Positions 54,078 through 63,112 of a stretch of DNA of 64,000 nt are shown piece after piece. Below the pieces are notes generated by a model that was given only the letters and a program-made list of their open reading frames with translations, made no database searches and was not told the DNA's origin. Made by a program: the position numbers and the translations under genes. The stretch spans positions 310,001 through 374,000 of the forward strand of contig NZ_JAAGOY010000007.1 of the NCBI RefSeq assembly GCF_010500215.1. The letters run 5' to 3'. Position 1 is the stretch's first letter, and each line of letters opens with the position of its first letter. The DNA is from Aliiroseovarius sp. PrR006 (GTDB taxonomy: Bacteria; Pseudomonadota; Alphaproteobacteria; Rhodobacterales; Rhodobacteraceae).

Positions 54078-54524
54078 TCAATCTAAGGGGGGACCGGTAA
54101 AGGTCATGTTATGGCGATCACCGGATTCTACAATGGCCGGCATGTCATCAGGGATTGCGAACTGACCGGCGACCATGTCGGCGAAGAACCCTTCAAACCC
54201 GCCAGGGGTCAGGATGACCAGATGGCGGCATGGTTCGTCTCCGATCACCTTGAACGTATGCTCTTTGCCGCGCGGGATGAACGTGCTTCCCCCGGCTTCC
54301 AGCACCTGTTCTTCGCCTTCCAACCAGACCCGACACGCACCGGTCAGGATCACGAAGGTCTCGTCTTCATTGTGATGGATATGGCGCGGGGGGCCGCTGC
54401 CGATGGGCGAGGTGCTGTCGACAATCGACATGGCGCCATCCGTTTCATCAGCGGCCAGAATGGTTTTATAGGTCACGCCCAGCCATTCGAGCTCGGCGTT
54501 TGTGGTCTTACTGTCTTTCATCAT
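54078..54524 (-). CDS. Cupin-domain protein
   Basis: 148 residues, one small beta-barrel cupin. Motif 1 reads PPRHIHHNEDETFVILTG with two histidines and a glutamate, and motif 2 PRGKEHTFKVIG with a further histidine, so a metal site is complete. The start at 54524 has AGGAG upstream. It may be a dioxygenase, isomerase or binding protein. It is divergent from a LysR-type gene and followed by the GST-like gene. Confidence 0.88.
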   Translation of the reverse strand: MMKDSKTTNAELEWLGVTYKTILAADETDGAMSIVDSTSPIGSGPPRHIHHNEDETFVILTGACRVWLEGEEQVLEAGGSTFIPRGKEHTFKVIGDEPCRHLVILTPGGFEGFFADMVAGQFAIPDDMPAIVESGDRHNMTFTGPPLD

Positions 54525-54633
54525 TTCTCTCCTAATACCGTGGATTGAAACGAAAGCGCCTTCGTTGACTGAAGCTTAATCCAGCCTCAAGATATCTACC
54601 AAACAGACATTTTTAATGCAGGATATTAATCAA

Positions 54634-55557
54634 ATGAATTTCGCGACATTCGATTTGAATCTTCTCAGGGTATTGGACGCGCTGTTCCGCGAGGGGTCGA
54701 CCGTCAAGGCGGGCACACGGTTGGGCCTGTCTCAATCCGCTGTCTCCTCGGCCCTGTCTCGTTTGCGCCATGCGCTGAACGATCCGTTGTTCGTACGGCA
54801 GGGAAACACGCTGGTGCCCACTGAATATGCTGAAAGGATACGCCAAGACCTGCCTGGAGAGCTGAACCGGATTGAGGTGCTTCTTTCTCCTCAGGATACT
54901 CTTGACCCGGCGACCGCCGAGGGGAACTTCAAAATTGCCGCGTCTGACTTCATGGCTGAAATGTTGATGCCAAAGCTTGGTGACGTGCTGCTGAAGAAAG
55001 CTCCGCGATTGCGCGCCCAACTGGTCGATCTTGTCCCCTATGATTACGTGGACAGTTTGGAGCGGTATGACGCGGATCTGGCACTGATCCCCGACACAAA
55101 ACTGCCAAACTGGATCAGCCGCGCGCCGCTGTTTCACGCGCCCTTTGTGGTCATCGCGCGCAAGACCAACCCCGGCATTGCCGGACTTCAGGACGGTGCC
55201 ATGATGCCGATGGAACGTTTCTGCGCCATGCCGCATGTGCTGTTCTCACCCGAAGGCAAGCTTGCGGCGATGGGAGATGCCGCATTGGCCAAGGTTGGGC
55301 AGAAACGGCATGTCGCCATGACGGTTCCCGTGTTTTCGGGCGTGTGCCGGGTTGTTCGTGACAGCGATCTGATCGCCTTGATCCCCGCGCAACTTGCGAC
55401 CGAGGTGAAAGATGCCTACGGGCTTGACGTTTTCCAGCCACCGATGCCCATCGCGCCATCTTTGATCATTGGCATCTGGCACAGCCGGGCTGACAAAACA
55501 CCGATGGCCGCGTGGATGCGCGCGCAGATATTCGATCTACTGAGGGCGTTAGACTGA
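54634..55557 (+). CDS. LysR family transcriptional regulator
   Basis: 307 residues from the ATG at 54634, which has CAGGA upstream; an in-frame ATG at 54616 has none. The helix-turn-helix is FDLNLLRVLDALFREGSTVKAGTRLGLSQSAVSSALSRLRHALNDPLFVRQGN. The C-terminal ligand-binding part resembles NodD/SyrM-like LysR proteins (DLALIPDTKLPNWISRAPLF). It is divergent from the cupin-GST pair, so it probably controls them. The ligand is unknown. Confidence 0.92.
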   Translation: MNFATFDLNLLRVLDALFREGSTVKAGTRLGLSQSAVSSALSRLRHALNDPLFVRQGNTLVPTEYAERIRQDLPGELNRIEVLLSPQDTLDPATAEGNFKIAASDFMAEMLMPKLGDVLLKKAPRLRAQLVDLVPYDYVDSLERYDADLALIPDTKLPNWISRAPLFHAPFVVIARKTNPGIAGLQDGAMMPMERFCAMPHVLFSPEGKLAAMGDAALAKVGQKRHVAMTVPVFSGVCRVVRDSDLIALIPAQLATEVKDAYGLDVFQPPMPIAPSLIIGIWHSRADKTPMAAWMRAQIFDLLRALD

Positions 55558-55620
55558 TCGATCAGCAATGGAAAAAGCACGTCGCGCATCAGGCGCGAAA
55601 AGCCGCCCTCGGGCAGGTAT

Positions 55621-55867
55621 GCATCGGTGAAATACAGTCCCGCAGCGGGCGAGGAGGTCCCGCGCAAAGGCGGAGCTGCGGTCACCCGCTCGGACACTCT
55701 GGTAATCAACAAGACCGACCTTGCCCCCATGTCGGCGCAAGTCTTGACGTGATGGACCGCGACGCGGCGCAGATGCGCCCCAATCTGCCCTTGCTCTTCA
55801 CCAACCCAAAGCACTGCGAGGGCGTTGAAGAAATATGGGGCCACATTCGATCCGTGGGTGGTGTGTA
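55621..55867 (+). pseudogene. ureG: Remnant of urease accessory GTPase gene ureG
   Basis: In one frame, from about 55648, [27 protein letters not shown] is read. This matches the UreG segment with the NKTD GTP-binding motif. One base short, in the C-run at 55724-55729, the match continues in the next frame as [16 protein letters not shown] and PLLFTNPKHCEGVEEI up to a stop at 55867. The P-loop and the N-terminal two thirds of UreG are missing, and no other urease gene is nearby. A one-base deletion and a 5-prime truncation make this a clear decayed fragment. Confidence 0.75.
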
Positions 55868-55972
55868 GCAGGCATCTTTCGGCTTGGATGGCCGCGCAAA
55901 CTGGGGCCGCGAAGGAACCGACATGAGAAGTAATTACTTGCTTTCCCATTTGAAACCGGCCAATCGATTGGC

Positions 55973-57700
55973 ATGCGTTTGCGATCGCTAATCATTCCAA
56001 TCATCGCGACCACCGTCGTTGCGTTCATCCTGTTCAGGATGTCCTACGGCTATTTCCAGTCCGAGGAACTGACGAAAGCGCAGGGGCGTCTTTCGCTCTA
56101 CCAAAGCTCGGTTTCAGGTGAATTGGAACGGTTCTCCCATCTGACATACGTGCTGGCGCGTGATCCGTTTGTGATCGAAACCGCGAAGGGTGGCGCGACC
56201 GATCGCCTGAACCCTCGGATCATGGATTTCGCGTCGCGTGCCGGGCTGGATGCGATTTACTTGATTGATCCGGACGGGCTGACGATTGCCGCCTCCAACT
56301 ATCAGGAACCAAGCAGTTTCATTGGTCAGAACTATGCGTTCCGGCCTTACTTCCAAGATGCACTTTCAGGCGCGCAGGGGCGGTTTTATGCCATCGGGGC
56401 GACCACGGGTCTGCCGGGGTATTTCATCGCGGATGCGGTTCGTGATGTGTCGGGCCAGATTTTGGGCGTGCTGGCGATCAAGATCAACCTGACAGGGCTT
56501 GAAGAAAACTGGATTGGGTCTGGCGAACGGGTGTTCTTGGCGAATAAGGACGGGGTTGTCTTGTTGGCGTCGGATCCGTCGTGGCGCTATCGGGTGTTGT
56601 CGCCGCTATCGCCCGAGCGGCGGCAGGAGATCGTGGATGCGCGGCAGTTTTCAGGGCAGGATTTGGCGCTGCTGGACTGGTCGGCGCTTGCCGATCAACG
56701 CGCGCGGATCGGCGGTTCGGAACACCTGCATTTGGTGGCGGATGATCTGCCACACGGGTGGCAGTTGCATTTCTTTGCAAGCGACGTTCAGGCGCTTACG
56801 CGGGCGTGGCTGGTCACGGCCATCGCGATGATCCTGGCCGCCGTTGCCTTTATCCTATTCCAGATCCAACGCGCGCGCCGCGTCGACGCCGAGCTTCGCC
56901 GATCCGAGCGGGAAGAGGCCGATCTGCGGCAGGCGAACGAACGGCTGGCCACGGAAATCACCGAACGCATGACCGCCGAGCGTCGTTTGAAGCGGACTCA
57001 GAACGAGCTTGAAAGCGCAAGCCGGCTGGCTGCTCTTGGACGGCTGGCGGCATCCGTAACGCATGAGTTAGGGCAGCCCATTGCGGCCATGCGCAACCAC
57101 CTTGTGGCCGCCGAGATCGGTAGCGGTGGGGGAAACAAGCTGACCACGGATATCGGCGGCTTGGTGGACCGGATGGAAGGCATCACACGGCAGCTGAAGT
57201 TCTTCGCCAGCTCGGACGCCGAGGCCTTCAAAGAACTAGACCTGCGTGATGCGATCAAAATGTCACTCGATCTTGTTGCGCCAAACATTCAACAGATCGG
57301 GGCCAAGGTGGCGTTGGATCTGCCGACAGATCCGGTGCTTATTCGCGGCATACGCTTGCGGGTTGAACAGGTCATGACCAACCTTCTGCGTAACGCCTTG
57401 GATGCCAGCGAAGACCGCTCTGCCCCCAGACTTACGATTAGGGCGGGGATATCCGGCACCGACGCGTGGGTCGAGATCGAGGATAACGGGCACGGCATCG
57501 GCTCGGCCACCTTGGAGGACCTGAAAGAACCCTTCGTCACCACGCGCGAAAGCGGGCGCGGGATGGGGTTGGGTCTGGCGATTTCCGCCAGCATCGTGAA
57601 AGATCACGAGGGCCAGATGACTGCGCGAAATGTCGACCCAGAAGGGGCGGTTTTCCGTGTAACCTTCCCCCATGCCCCCCTTGAAGAGGATCAAATCTGA
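55973..57700 (+). CDS. Sensor histidine kinase, DctB-like
   Basis: 575 residues. Two membrane helices (about 5-25 and 278-297) flank a 250-residue periplasmic double-PAS sensor (YLIDPDGLTIAASNY, FYAIGATTGLPGYFIADAV) of the DctB type. A coiled coil covers about 300-350, then the H box ALGRLAASVTHELGQPIAAMRNHL with His364, and ATP-binding motifs NLLRNALDAS, EDNGHGI, GRGMGLGLAIS. Its stop overlaps the start of the response regulator gene by one base. It probably senses a carboxylate for the TRAP operon downstream. Confidence 0.93.
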   Translation: MRLRSLIIPIIATTVVAFILFRMSYGYFQSEELTKAQGRLSLYQSSVSGELERFSHLTYVLARDPFVIETAKGGATDRLNPRIMDFASRAGLDAIYLIDPDGLTIAASNYQEPSSFIGQNYAFRPYFQDALSGAQGRFYAIGATTGLPGYFIADAVRDVSGQILGVLAIKINLTGLEENWIGSGERVFLANKDGVVLLASDPSWRYRVLSPLSPERRQEIVDARQFSGQDLALLDWSALADQRARIGGSEHLHLVADDLPHGWQLHFFASDVQALTRAWLVTAIAMILAAVAFILFQIQRARRVDAELRRSEREEADLRQANERLATEITERMTAERRLKRTQNELESASRLAALGRLAASVTHELGQPIAAMRNHLVAAEIGSGGGNKLTTDIGGLVDRMEGITRQLKFFASSDAEAFKELDLRDAIKMSLDLVAPNIQQIGAKVALDLPTDPVLIRGIRLRVEQVMTNLLRNALDASEDRSAPRLTIRAGISGTDAWVEIEDNGHGIGSATLEDLKEPFVTTRESGRGMGLGLAISASIVKDHEGQMTARNVDPEGAVFRVTFPHAPLEEDQI

Positions 57701-59040
57701 TGGCGGACACGCGCCCCTTTAGCGTTTTGATTGTCGATGACGACAAAGCCATGCGCCAATCCCTTGTGGACCTTCTGACCGCAGCGGGCTGGCAGGCTGA
57801 GGCGACGTCTCGCGCGGCGCAGGTCTCATCAAAACTGGCGGATGCCCCCCCGGATGTAATCTTGTCGGATGTTCAGATGCCCGGCATGAGCGGGCTGGAG
57901 CTCTTGAACTCTTTGGATTTGGAAACAGCCCCGCCGCTTGTGTTGATCTCGGCCCATGGGGACATTCCCATGGCCGTTCAGGCGATGCAGGACGGGGCCT
58001 ATAGCTTTGTCGAAAAGCCCTATGAACCGCGCCGCCTGTTGCGCATCCTGTCCCATGCGGCCGAACAGAACCGGATGCGGCGCGACAATGCGCGGCTGAA
58101 GGATCGCCTGATGCGGTTATCGGGGTTGGATCGCGTTCTGCTGGGGCAAACGGACGAGGTTGCGACGCTGCGCGAAGATGTGATGGCATTGGCCGACATT
58201 GGGGCTAGCGTTCTGATCACCGGGGAAACCGGAACCGGGAAAGAACTGGTGGCCCAGGCGCTGCACGATCTGGGCGGTGACGGCCAGACACCCTTTCTGG
58301 CGCTGAACTGCGCCGCGCTGTCCCCGGACACGTTCGAGGCCGAGATGTTCGGGGTCGCGGGTGAACGCGAAGGCCGATTGACCGCCGCAACAGGCGGCAC
58401 CCTGTTTCTGGACGAAGTCTGCGCCTGCCCCCTTGCCGTGCAGGCCAAGCTGCTGCGCGTACTGGAAGACAAACAGGTGCTGCCCGTGGGGGCGACGCAA
58501 ACGGTGACGACCGAATTCCGCGTGATCTCGGCCACCAGCGAAGATGTGGCGGCGGCGGTGAAAGAAGGGCGTCTGCGACAGGACTTCTTGTTCCGCATCA
58601 ACACCGTCGTGCTGACTGTGCCATCCTTGCGGCAGCGCAGGGACGACATAGCCCTGCTGGCGCGTCATTTTTTGGATGACTACGCCAAGATTTACGAACT
58701 GGCCGTCCCTGCCCTGACCCCGGACGATTTGGCAGCACTTCTGGCCCATGACTGGCCCGGCAATGTGCGCGAGTTGCGCAATGTGTGCGAGCGTCGGGTA
58801 CTGGCCGCGCGGCGGGGTGGTGGCTCGATGACTCAGGCCATCGAGGCCGATCAGCATCTGGATGACATTCCCGGCACCCTGCGCGAAGCCGTGGCCGCCT
58901 TCGAACGCGAGCTGATCGGGAAGGCCATTCAGGCCCATGAAGGCCGCATGGATGCCGCTGCCGAGGCGCTTGGGATCGGGCGTCGGACGTTGAACGAAAA
59001 GATCGTAAAACTGGGCCTCGACAAGGACGCATTGCTCTAG
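57700..59040 (+). CDS. DctD-like response regulator lacking the GAFTGA loop
   Basis: 446 residues. Receiver domain: about 8-120 with Asp57 in ILSDVQMPG and KPYEP. AAA+ domain: Walker A GETGTGK (175-181), Walker B GGTLFLDEV (232-240), and a sensor region FRVISATSED. C-terminal Fis-type helix-turn-helix: about 400-445 (MDAAAEALGIGRRTLNEKIVKLGL). Between FG at 217-218 and GR at 225-226 the family normally has the GAFTGA loop that contacts sigma-54; here it reads VAGERE, so the loop is absent. It may work without sigma-54, as NtrC of Rhodobacter capsulatus does. Confidence 0.92.
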   Translation: MADTRPFSVLIVDDDKAMRQSLVDLLTAAGWQAEATSRAAQVSSKLADAPPDVILSDVQMPGMSGLELLNSLDLETAPPLVLISAHGDIPMAVQAMQDGAYSFVEKPYEPRRLLRILSHAAEQNRMRRDNARLKDRLMRLSGLDRVLLGQTDEVATLREDVMALADIGASVLITGETGTGKELVAQALHDLGGDGQTPFLALNCAALSPDTFEAEMFGVAGEREGRLTAATGGTLFLDEVCACPLAVQAKLLRVLEDKQVLPVGATQTVTTEFRVISATSEDVAAAVKEGRLRQDFLFRINTVVLTVPSLRQRRDDIALLARHFLDDYAKIYELAVPALTPDDLAALLAHDWPGNVRELRNVCERRVLAARRGGGSMTQAIEADQHLDDIPGTLREAVAAFERELIGKAIQAHEGRMDAAAEALGIGRRTLNEKIVKLGLDKDALL

Positions 59041-59047
59041 TCCATTT

Positions 59048-59069
59048 GCCCTGCGGATTTCCGCAGGGC
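59048..59069 (+). terminator. Hairpin after the two-component pair
   Basis: Arms GCCCTGCGG (59048-59056) and CCGCAGGGC (59061-59069) with a four-base loop follow the regulator stop by seven bases. The tail is not T-rich. It may separate the regulator message from the TRAP operon. Confidence 0.55.
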
Positions 59070-59162
59070 TGGTCCGGCAGCGCAGGCAATTTCTCTCATA
59101 GCCAGACAGGATCGCGGAGCGGATACTGTGCCCACAAATTCGCGATTTCTGGGAGGAATACC

Positions 59163-60173
59163 ATGCGATCGACTTTCAAAGGCGCTGCCCTTGCAGCGCT
59201 GTCTCTGACTATTGCCAGCGAAGCATTCGCTACGGATTGGAACGTATCTCTGTGGGGCAAGCGTCGCGCATTCACCGAGCACGTTGAGAAACTGGCCGAG
59301 CTGGTCAGCGAAAAAACCAACGGCGAGTTCACCCTGAACCTCAGCTATGGTGGCCTGTCCAAGAACCGGGAAAATCTGGACGGCATCTCGATCGAAGCAT
59401 TCGAGATGGCCCAGTTCTGCGCGGGCTATCACCGCGACAAGAACCCTTCGATCACCGTGCTGGAACTTCCGTTTCTGGGTGTAAGCTCGCTTGAACAAGA
59501 GATTGCGCTGTCCATGGCAGTCTACAACCACCCGGCCACGCAAGCCGACATGGCGCGCTGGAACGCAACGCTTCTGATGCCTTCGCCCCTGCCGCAATAT
59601 AACATCGTTGGTGCAGGTGACGCACCTGCGACCTTGGCAGACTTCGAAGGTCTGACCGTGCGCGCAACCGGCGGCATCGGCAAAGCCATGGAAACCATCG
59701 GCGCTGTTCCGACGTCGATGTCGGCCTCCGAAGTGCGTCAGGCAATGGATAGCGGCGTGGTCAAGGCTGTCAGCTTTGCCCCCCACGCCCACATGTCCTA
59801 TGGCACGATTGAAAACGCCACCTGGTGGACCACAAACCTGAACCCCGGCACCGTGAACTGCCCGGTTGTTGTGAACTCGGACGCGCTGGCCAACCTGTCG
59901 GACGAACACCGTGACGCTCTGTTGGGGTCGGTTGACGAGGCACTGGCCCATTATGTTGACAACTACAACAACAAGACCATGGTCGCGTGGGGACCCGCCC
60001 TAGACGAAAAGGGCATCCAGCAGGTCACCTTCTCGGATGACGAGATTGCCGCCTTCCGCGACGCCGCCGCCGCCCCGGCCGCCGAGGCGTGGATCGCAGA
60101 CAACACCGCCCGTGGGCTGCCCGCACAAGAACTTTACGATCTTGTCACCGGTATGATTGCCAACGGCAGCTAA
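59163..60173 (+). CDS. TRAP substrate-binding protein (DctP family)
   Basis: 336 residues from the ATG at 59163, with GGGAGG upstream. The first ~22 residues are a signal peptide (MRSTFKGAALAALSLTIASEAFA). The mature part has the DctP pattern: FTEHVEKLAELVSEKTNGEFTLNLSYGGL, then EAFEMAQFCAGYH, FEGLTVRATGGIGKAMETIGAVPTSM. It belongs to the set that binds carboxylic acids. It starts the TRAP operon downstream of the DctB/DctD-like pair. Confidence 0.92.
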   Translation: MRSTFKGAALAALSLTIASEAFATDWNVSLWGKRRAFTEHVEKLAELVSEKTNGEFTLNLSYGGLSKNRENLDGISIEAFEMAQFCAGYHRDKNPSITVLELPFLGVSSLEQEIALSMAVYNHPATQADMARWNATLLMPSPLPQYNIVGAGDAPATLADFEGLTVRATGGIGKAMETIGAVPTSMSASEVRQAMDSGVVKAVSFAPHAHMSYGTIENATWWTTNLNPGTVNCPVVVNSDALANLSDEHRDALLGSVDEALAHYVDNYNNKTMVAWGPALDEKGIQQVTFSDDEIAAFRDAAAAPAAEAWIADNTARGLPAQELYDLVTGMIANGS

Positions 60174-60180
60174 ACCCATC

Positions 60181-60215
60181 GCCCTGCGCCCCATCGGCGC
60201 AGGGCATCCTTTTTT
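60181..60215 (+). terminator. Rho-independent terminator between dctP and dctQ
   Basis: Arms GCCCTGCGCC (60181-60190) and GGCGCAGGGC (60196-60205) with a five-base loop are followed by ATCCTTTTTT. This is the best-formed terminator in the window and would lower expression of the permease genes relative to the binding protein. Confidence 0.85.
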
Positions 60216-60231
60216 CGAACGGAGTGGCGCC

Positions 60232-60864
60232 ATGGCCGGGTCTTCCCTTGTTCTGACCGACGACAGTGTACTCAGCCGCATTGACCAGAAGCTCTATCGC
60301 GTCGAGGGCGCACTGGCGCTGATCAGCGGGCTTGCAGTCTTTTCTTTGATGATCTTGGCGGTCGTGTCCGTCAGCGGGCGCAACTTCGCCAACCAGCCTT
60401 TGCCGGGCTATATCGACTGGATCGAGCAGGCCATGCCACTGATTGCGTTCATGGGCATTTCATTCACACAACGTGATGGCGGGCATATCCGCATGGACAT
60501 GCTGGTGGGCGCGCTTCGTGGCCGCAGCCTCTATCTGGTCGAGCTGATCACGACGCTGATCATTCTTGCCCTGATGTTGCTTCTGGTCTGGGGCAGTTGG
60601 GCGCATTTCGACCGCAGTTTCGACTTCGCCGCACCCCTGTGGAGCCGCGACAGCTCGGTCGATATTTCACTGCCGCTGTGGCCGGCGAAGCTTCTGGCTC
60701 CTGTTGCGTTTTCCGTCCTGTGCCTGCGCCTTCTACTGCAAGTCTGGGCATATTCACGCGCGCTGATCACCGGAATGGCCTCCCCAATTGCTGTTCCTCT
60801 AATCGCAGATGCTGCCAAGCAGGCCGCGATGGAAGCCGAGCACGTCTCAGGCAACGACGCTTAA
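60232..60864 (+). CDS. TRAP transporter small permease (DctQ)
   Basis: 210 residues from the ATG at 60232, with CGGAG upstream; earlier starts would lie in the terminator. Four membrane helices and the DctQ motif LPGYIDWIEQAMPLIAFMGISFTQRDGGHIRMDML are seen. It connects the binding protein to the large permease. It lies 58 bases after dctP and ten before dctM. Confidence 0.92.
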   Translation: MAGSSLVLTDDSVLSRIDQKLYRVEGALALISGLAVFSLMILAVVSVSGRNFANQPLPGYIDWIEQAMPLIAFMGISFTQRDGGHIRMDMLVGALRGRSLYLVELITTLIILALMLLLVWGSWAHFDRSFDFAAPLWSRDSSVDISLPLWPAKLLAPVAFSVLCLRLLLQVWAYSRALITGMASPIAVPLIADAAKQAAMEAEHVSGNDA

Positions 60865-60874
60865 GGATACTGGT

Positions 60875-62275
60875 ATGGAACCGATTGAAATTGGCCTCGT
60901 CGTCTCGGGCGGCCTTCTTGTTCTTGTCATTCTGGGAATGCGCGTGGCCTTTGCGGCTGCCACGGCCGGGATGATCGGGTTGATCTGGATCTTCTGGGCC
61001 AAGTTTGGCTACGACCCGGCCCGTTTTGGCAAGGCGATGACCATTGCGGTCAAAACGGCAGGTCAGGTGCCGCATTCCAAGATCTCAAGTCAGGCGCTCA
61101 GCCTGATCCCTACCTTCATCCTGATTGGCTATCTGGCGTACTACGCAGGCCTGACGAAAGCCCTATTCGAGGCCGCAAAGCGGTGGCTCGCGTGGGTGCC
61201 CGGCGGGTTGGCCGTGTCGACCGTCTTTGCGACCGCAGGGTTTGCGGCTGTGTCCGGCGCGTCGGTCGCGACCTCGGCGGTGTTTGCCCGGATCGCCATC
61301 CCCGAGATGCTGAAGATCGGCTACAACAAACAGTTCGCGGCAGGCGTCGTGGCTGCCGGCGGCACGCTCGCCTCGCTGATCCCGCCCTCGGCCATTCTGG
61401 TGATCTACGCCATCATCGTGGAACAGGACGTGGGCAAGCTCTTGCTGGCGGGATTCATTCCCGGCGCGTTCTCGGCCGTGATCTACGGTGCGTTGATTAT
61501 CGGTATGGCGGTGGTGATCAAAGACTTTGGCCCTCCGGTAAAAGGCTTCACTTGGAAAGAGCGTTTTGTCTCGCTTCCCCCTGCCCTGCCGATCCTTGTC
61601 GTGGTCCTGACCATCATCCTGTTCGTCTATAACCCGTTTGGCGGCGAAGCATGGGGCACTCCCACCGAAGGTGGCGCAATAGGAGCCTTCGTCGTGTTCC
61701 TGATGGCGCTCTATCGTGGGATGCGTTGGGCGCAGTTGAAAGACGCGCTTCTGGAAACCGCCAAGCTCAGCGTGATGATCTTCACGATCATCTGGGGCGT
61801 GCTGATCTATGTCCGCTTCCTTGGTTTTGCCGAACTTCCGGCCGCGTTCTCGGACTGGATCACATCGCTGACCATGTCGCCGATGCTGATCCTTATCTGC
61901 ATCCTTCTGGCCTACGCAGTCTTGGGGATGTTCATGGACGCCATCGGAATGCTGCTGCTGACCCTGCCTGTGGTTTATCCCGCCATCATGGCCCTGAATG
62001 GGGGCGAGTTTGTCTCTGCCGCTGACAGCACCTTCGGAATGTCCGGGCCGATGTGCGCGATCTGGTTCGGGATCCTTGTGGTGAAAATGGCCGAGTTCTG
62101 CCTGATCACACCGCCCATCGGATTGAACTGCTTCGTCGTGGCTGGCGTGCGCGATGACCTGAGCGTGCAGGACGTGTTCAAAGGCGTCACGCCCTTCTTC
62201 ATCGCAGACGCGATCACCATCGCGCTTCTGGTGGCATTCCCCGCAATCGTGCTGTGGCTGCCGGGACAAGTCTGA
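60875..62275 (+). CDS. TRAP transporter large permease (DctM)
   Basis: 466 residues from the ATG at 60875, with AAGGA upstream. About 12 membrane helices; family motifs include AVSGASVATSAVFARIAIPEMLKIGYNKQFAAGVVAAGGTLASLIPPSAILVIYA and MAEFCLITPPIGLNCFVVAGV. It forms the channel of the transporter. Its operon is followed by a convergent racemase-family gene and a D-amino-acid dehydrogenase-like gene, which hints at an amino-acid-related substrate, but a dicarboxylate is equally possible. Confidence 0.93.
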   Translation: MEPIEIGLVVSGGLLVLVILGMRVAFAAATAGMIGLIWIFWAKFGYDPARFGKAMTIAVKTAGQVPHSKISSQALSLIPTFILIGYLAYYAGLTKALFEAAKRWLAWVPGGLAVSTVFATAGFAAVSGASVATSAVFARIAIPEMLKIGYNKQFAAGVVAAGGTLASLIPPSAILVIYAIIVEQDVGKLLLAGFIPGAFSAVIYGALIIGMAVVIKDFGPPVKGFTWKERFVSLPPALPILVVVLTIILFVYNPFGGEAWGTPTEGGAIGAFVVFLMALYRGMRWAQLKDALLETAKLSVMIFTIIWGVLIYVRFLGFAELPAAFSDWITSLTMSPMLILICILLAYAVLGMFMDAIGMLLLTLPVVYPAIMALNGGEFVSAADSTFGMSGPMCAIWFGILVVKMAEFCLITPPIGLNCFVVAGVRDDLSVQDVFKGVTPFFIADAITIALLVAFPAIVLWLPGQV

Positions 62276-62283
62276 GGATGAAT

Positions 62284-62323
62284 TGAACGGCAGAGTGACC
62301 GGGTTTTCCGGTTCTGCCGTTCA
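62284..62323 (+). terminator. Terminator hairpin after dctM
   Basis: Outer arms TGAACGGCAGA (62284-62294) and TCTGCCGTTCA (62313-62323) match perfectly, and an inner ACCGG/CCGGT pair extends the stem. It lies eight bases after the dctM stop. The tail is only weakly T-rich. Confidence 0.65.
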
Positions 62324-62379
62324 CTTGCACTTTGCTGGCACCAAACCCGGCCGGCACAATTGCCCCAAAGCGTGATCAC

Positions 62380-63093
62380 TCAGCCATATTCAAACGTACC
62401 CGGATATCGTGTTCGTGAGACAATGGAATGGACCATTGTTGCAAGCGTCGTCAAATCTGCGACCGGCAAGCCCAGTTGCTTTTGCAGGGCGTGCGCGTAG
62501 GGCGGCAGGTCGGTACACTCCAGAACGATTGAGGTCACATCTGGTGAGTTTTTCAGAAGCATCTGACCGACGCTAATCAGTTCGGCCATGACTTTTTCCT
62601 GATCCAAATCGGTCCGTTTGCTGTGCAGGATGACATCCGAGAATTCAGGCTGATCCTCCATTCCCGCCACAGCGACCGGAATGCCCCCCGCGCCAACCGC
62701 TTGGAAATGGGCCTCGGTCAAGGCCGATGCGCGGGCTGTGATCACGCCAACCTTGCCGCGTCCGCCAGCCATCTGATGCATCAAGGGGATCTGGATCAGG
62801 CTGGACGAAAACACCGGGATCGACACCTGCGCAGCCAATTCCTTTTGATAAAGTGCCATGAAGCCACAGCTTCCGGTAATCGCGGCACAGCCTGCGGCCT
62901 CCAGTTCTTTCGCCGCATCGAGAAACGGGGTGAAGAACTCCAAACTGGGACGATCCAATAGCTCGGCGATGGTGGTGCCCCTAACTACGGATTTGCGGAT
63001 CGGAAAGGGCAAGCTGCTGGCACAACGGATATGCCCCGGCGGTTTGGCAAAATGGGTGTCCAGGCACAAAAGGCCAATGGTTGGCTCTGTCAT
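62380..63093 (-). CDS. Asp/Glu/hydantoin racemase family protein
   Basis: 237 residues. The two catalytic cysteines of the family are in place: ITGSCGFMALYQ (Cys76) and VLECTDLPPYA (Cys193). The first part, IGLLCLDTHFAKPPGHI, is seen in a subgroup of uncharacterised aspartate/glutamate racemase-like proteins. It probably racemises an amino acid or related acid. It starts 19 bases after the end of the oxidoreductase gene and is convergent with the TRAP operon, sharing the hairpin region. Confidence 0.88.
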   Translation of the reverse strand: MTEPTIGLLCLDTHFAKPPGHIRCASSLPFPIRKSVVRGTTIAELLDRPSLEFFTPFLDAAKELEAAGCAAITGSCGFMALYQKELAAQVSIPVFSSSLIQIPLMHQMAGGRGKVGVITARASALTEAHFQAVGAGGIPVAVAGMEDQPEFSDVILHSKRTDLDQEKVMAELISVGQMLLKNSPDVTSIVLECTDLPPYAHALQKQLGLPVADLTTLATMVHSIVSRTRYPGTFEYG

Positions 63094-63112
63094 GTCAGCT
63101 CTCCTCGTAGTG

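Noticed and set aside
55416-55949. Minus-strand open frame of 177 codons across the ureG remnant
   Set aside because: It overlaps the end of the LysR gene and the plus-strand UreG motifs explain the sequence better; the minus translation matches nothing I recognise.
59041-59162. Sigma-54 promoter for the DctD-like controlled TRAP operon
   Set aside because: No TGGCAC-N5-TTGC match was found, and the regulator lacks the GAFTGA loop needed for sigma-54.
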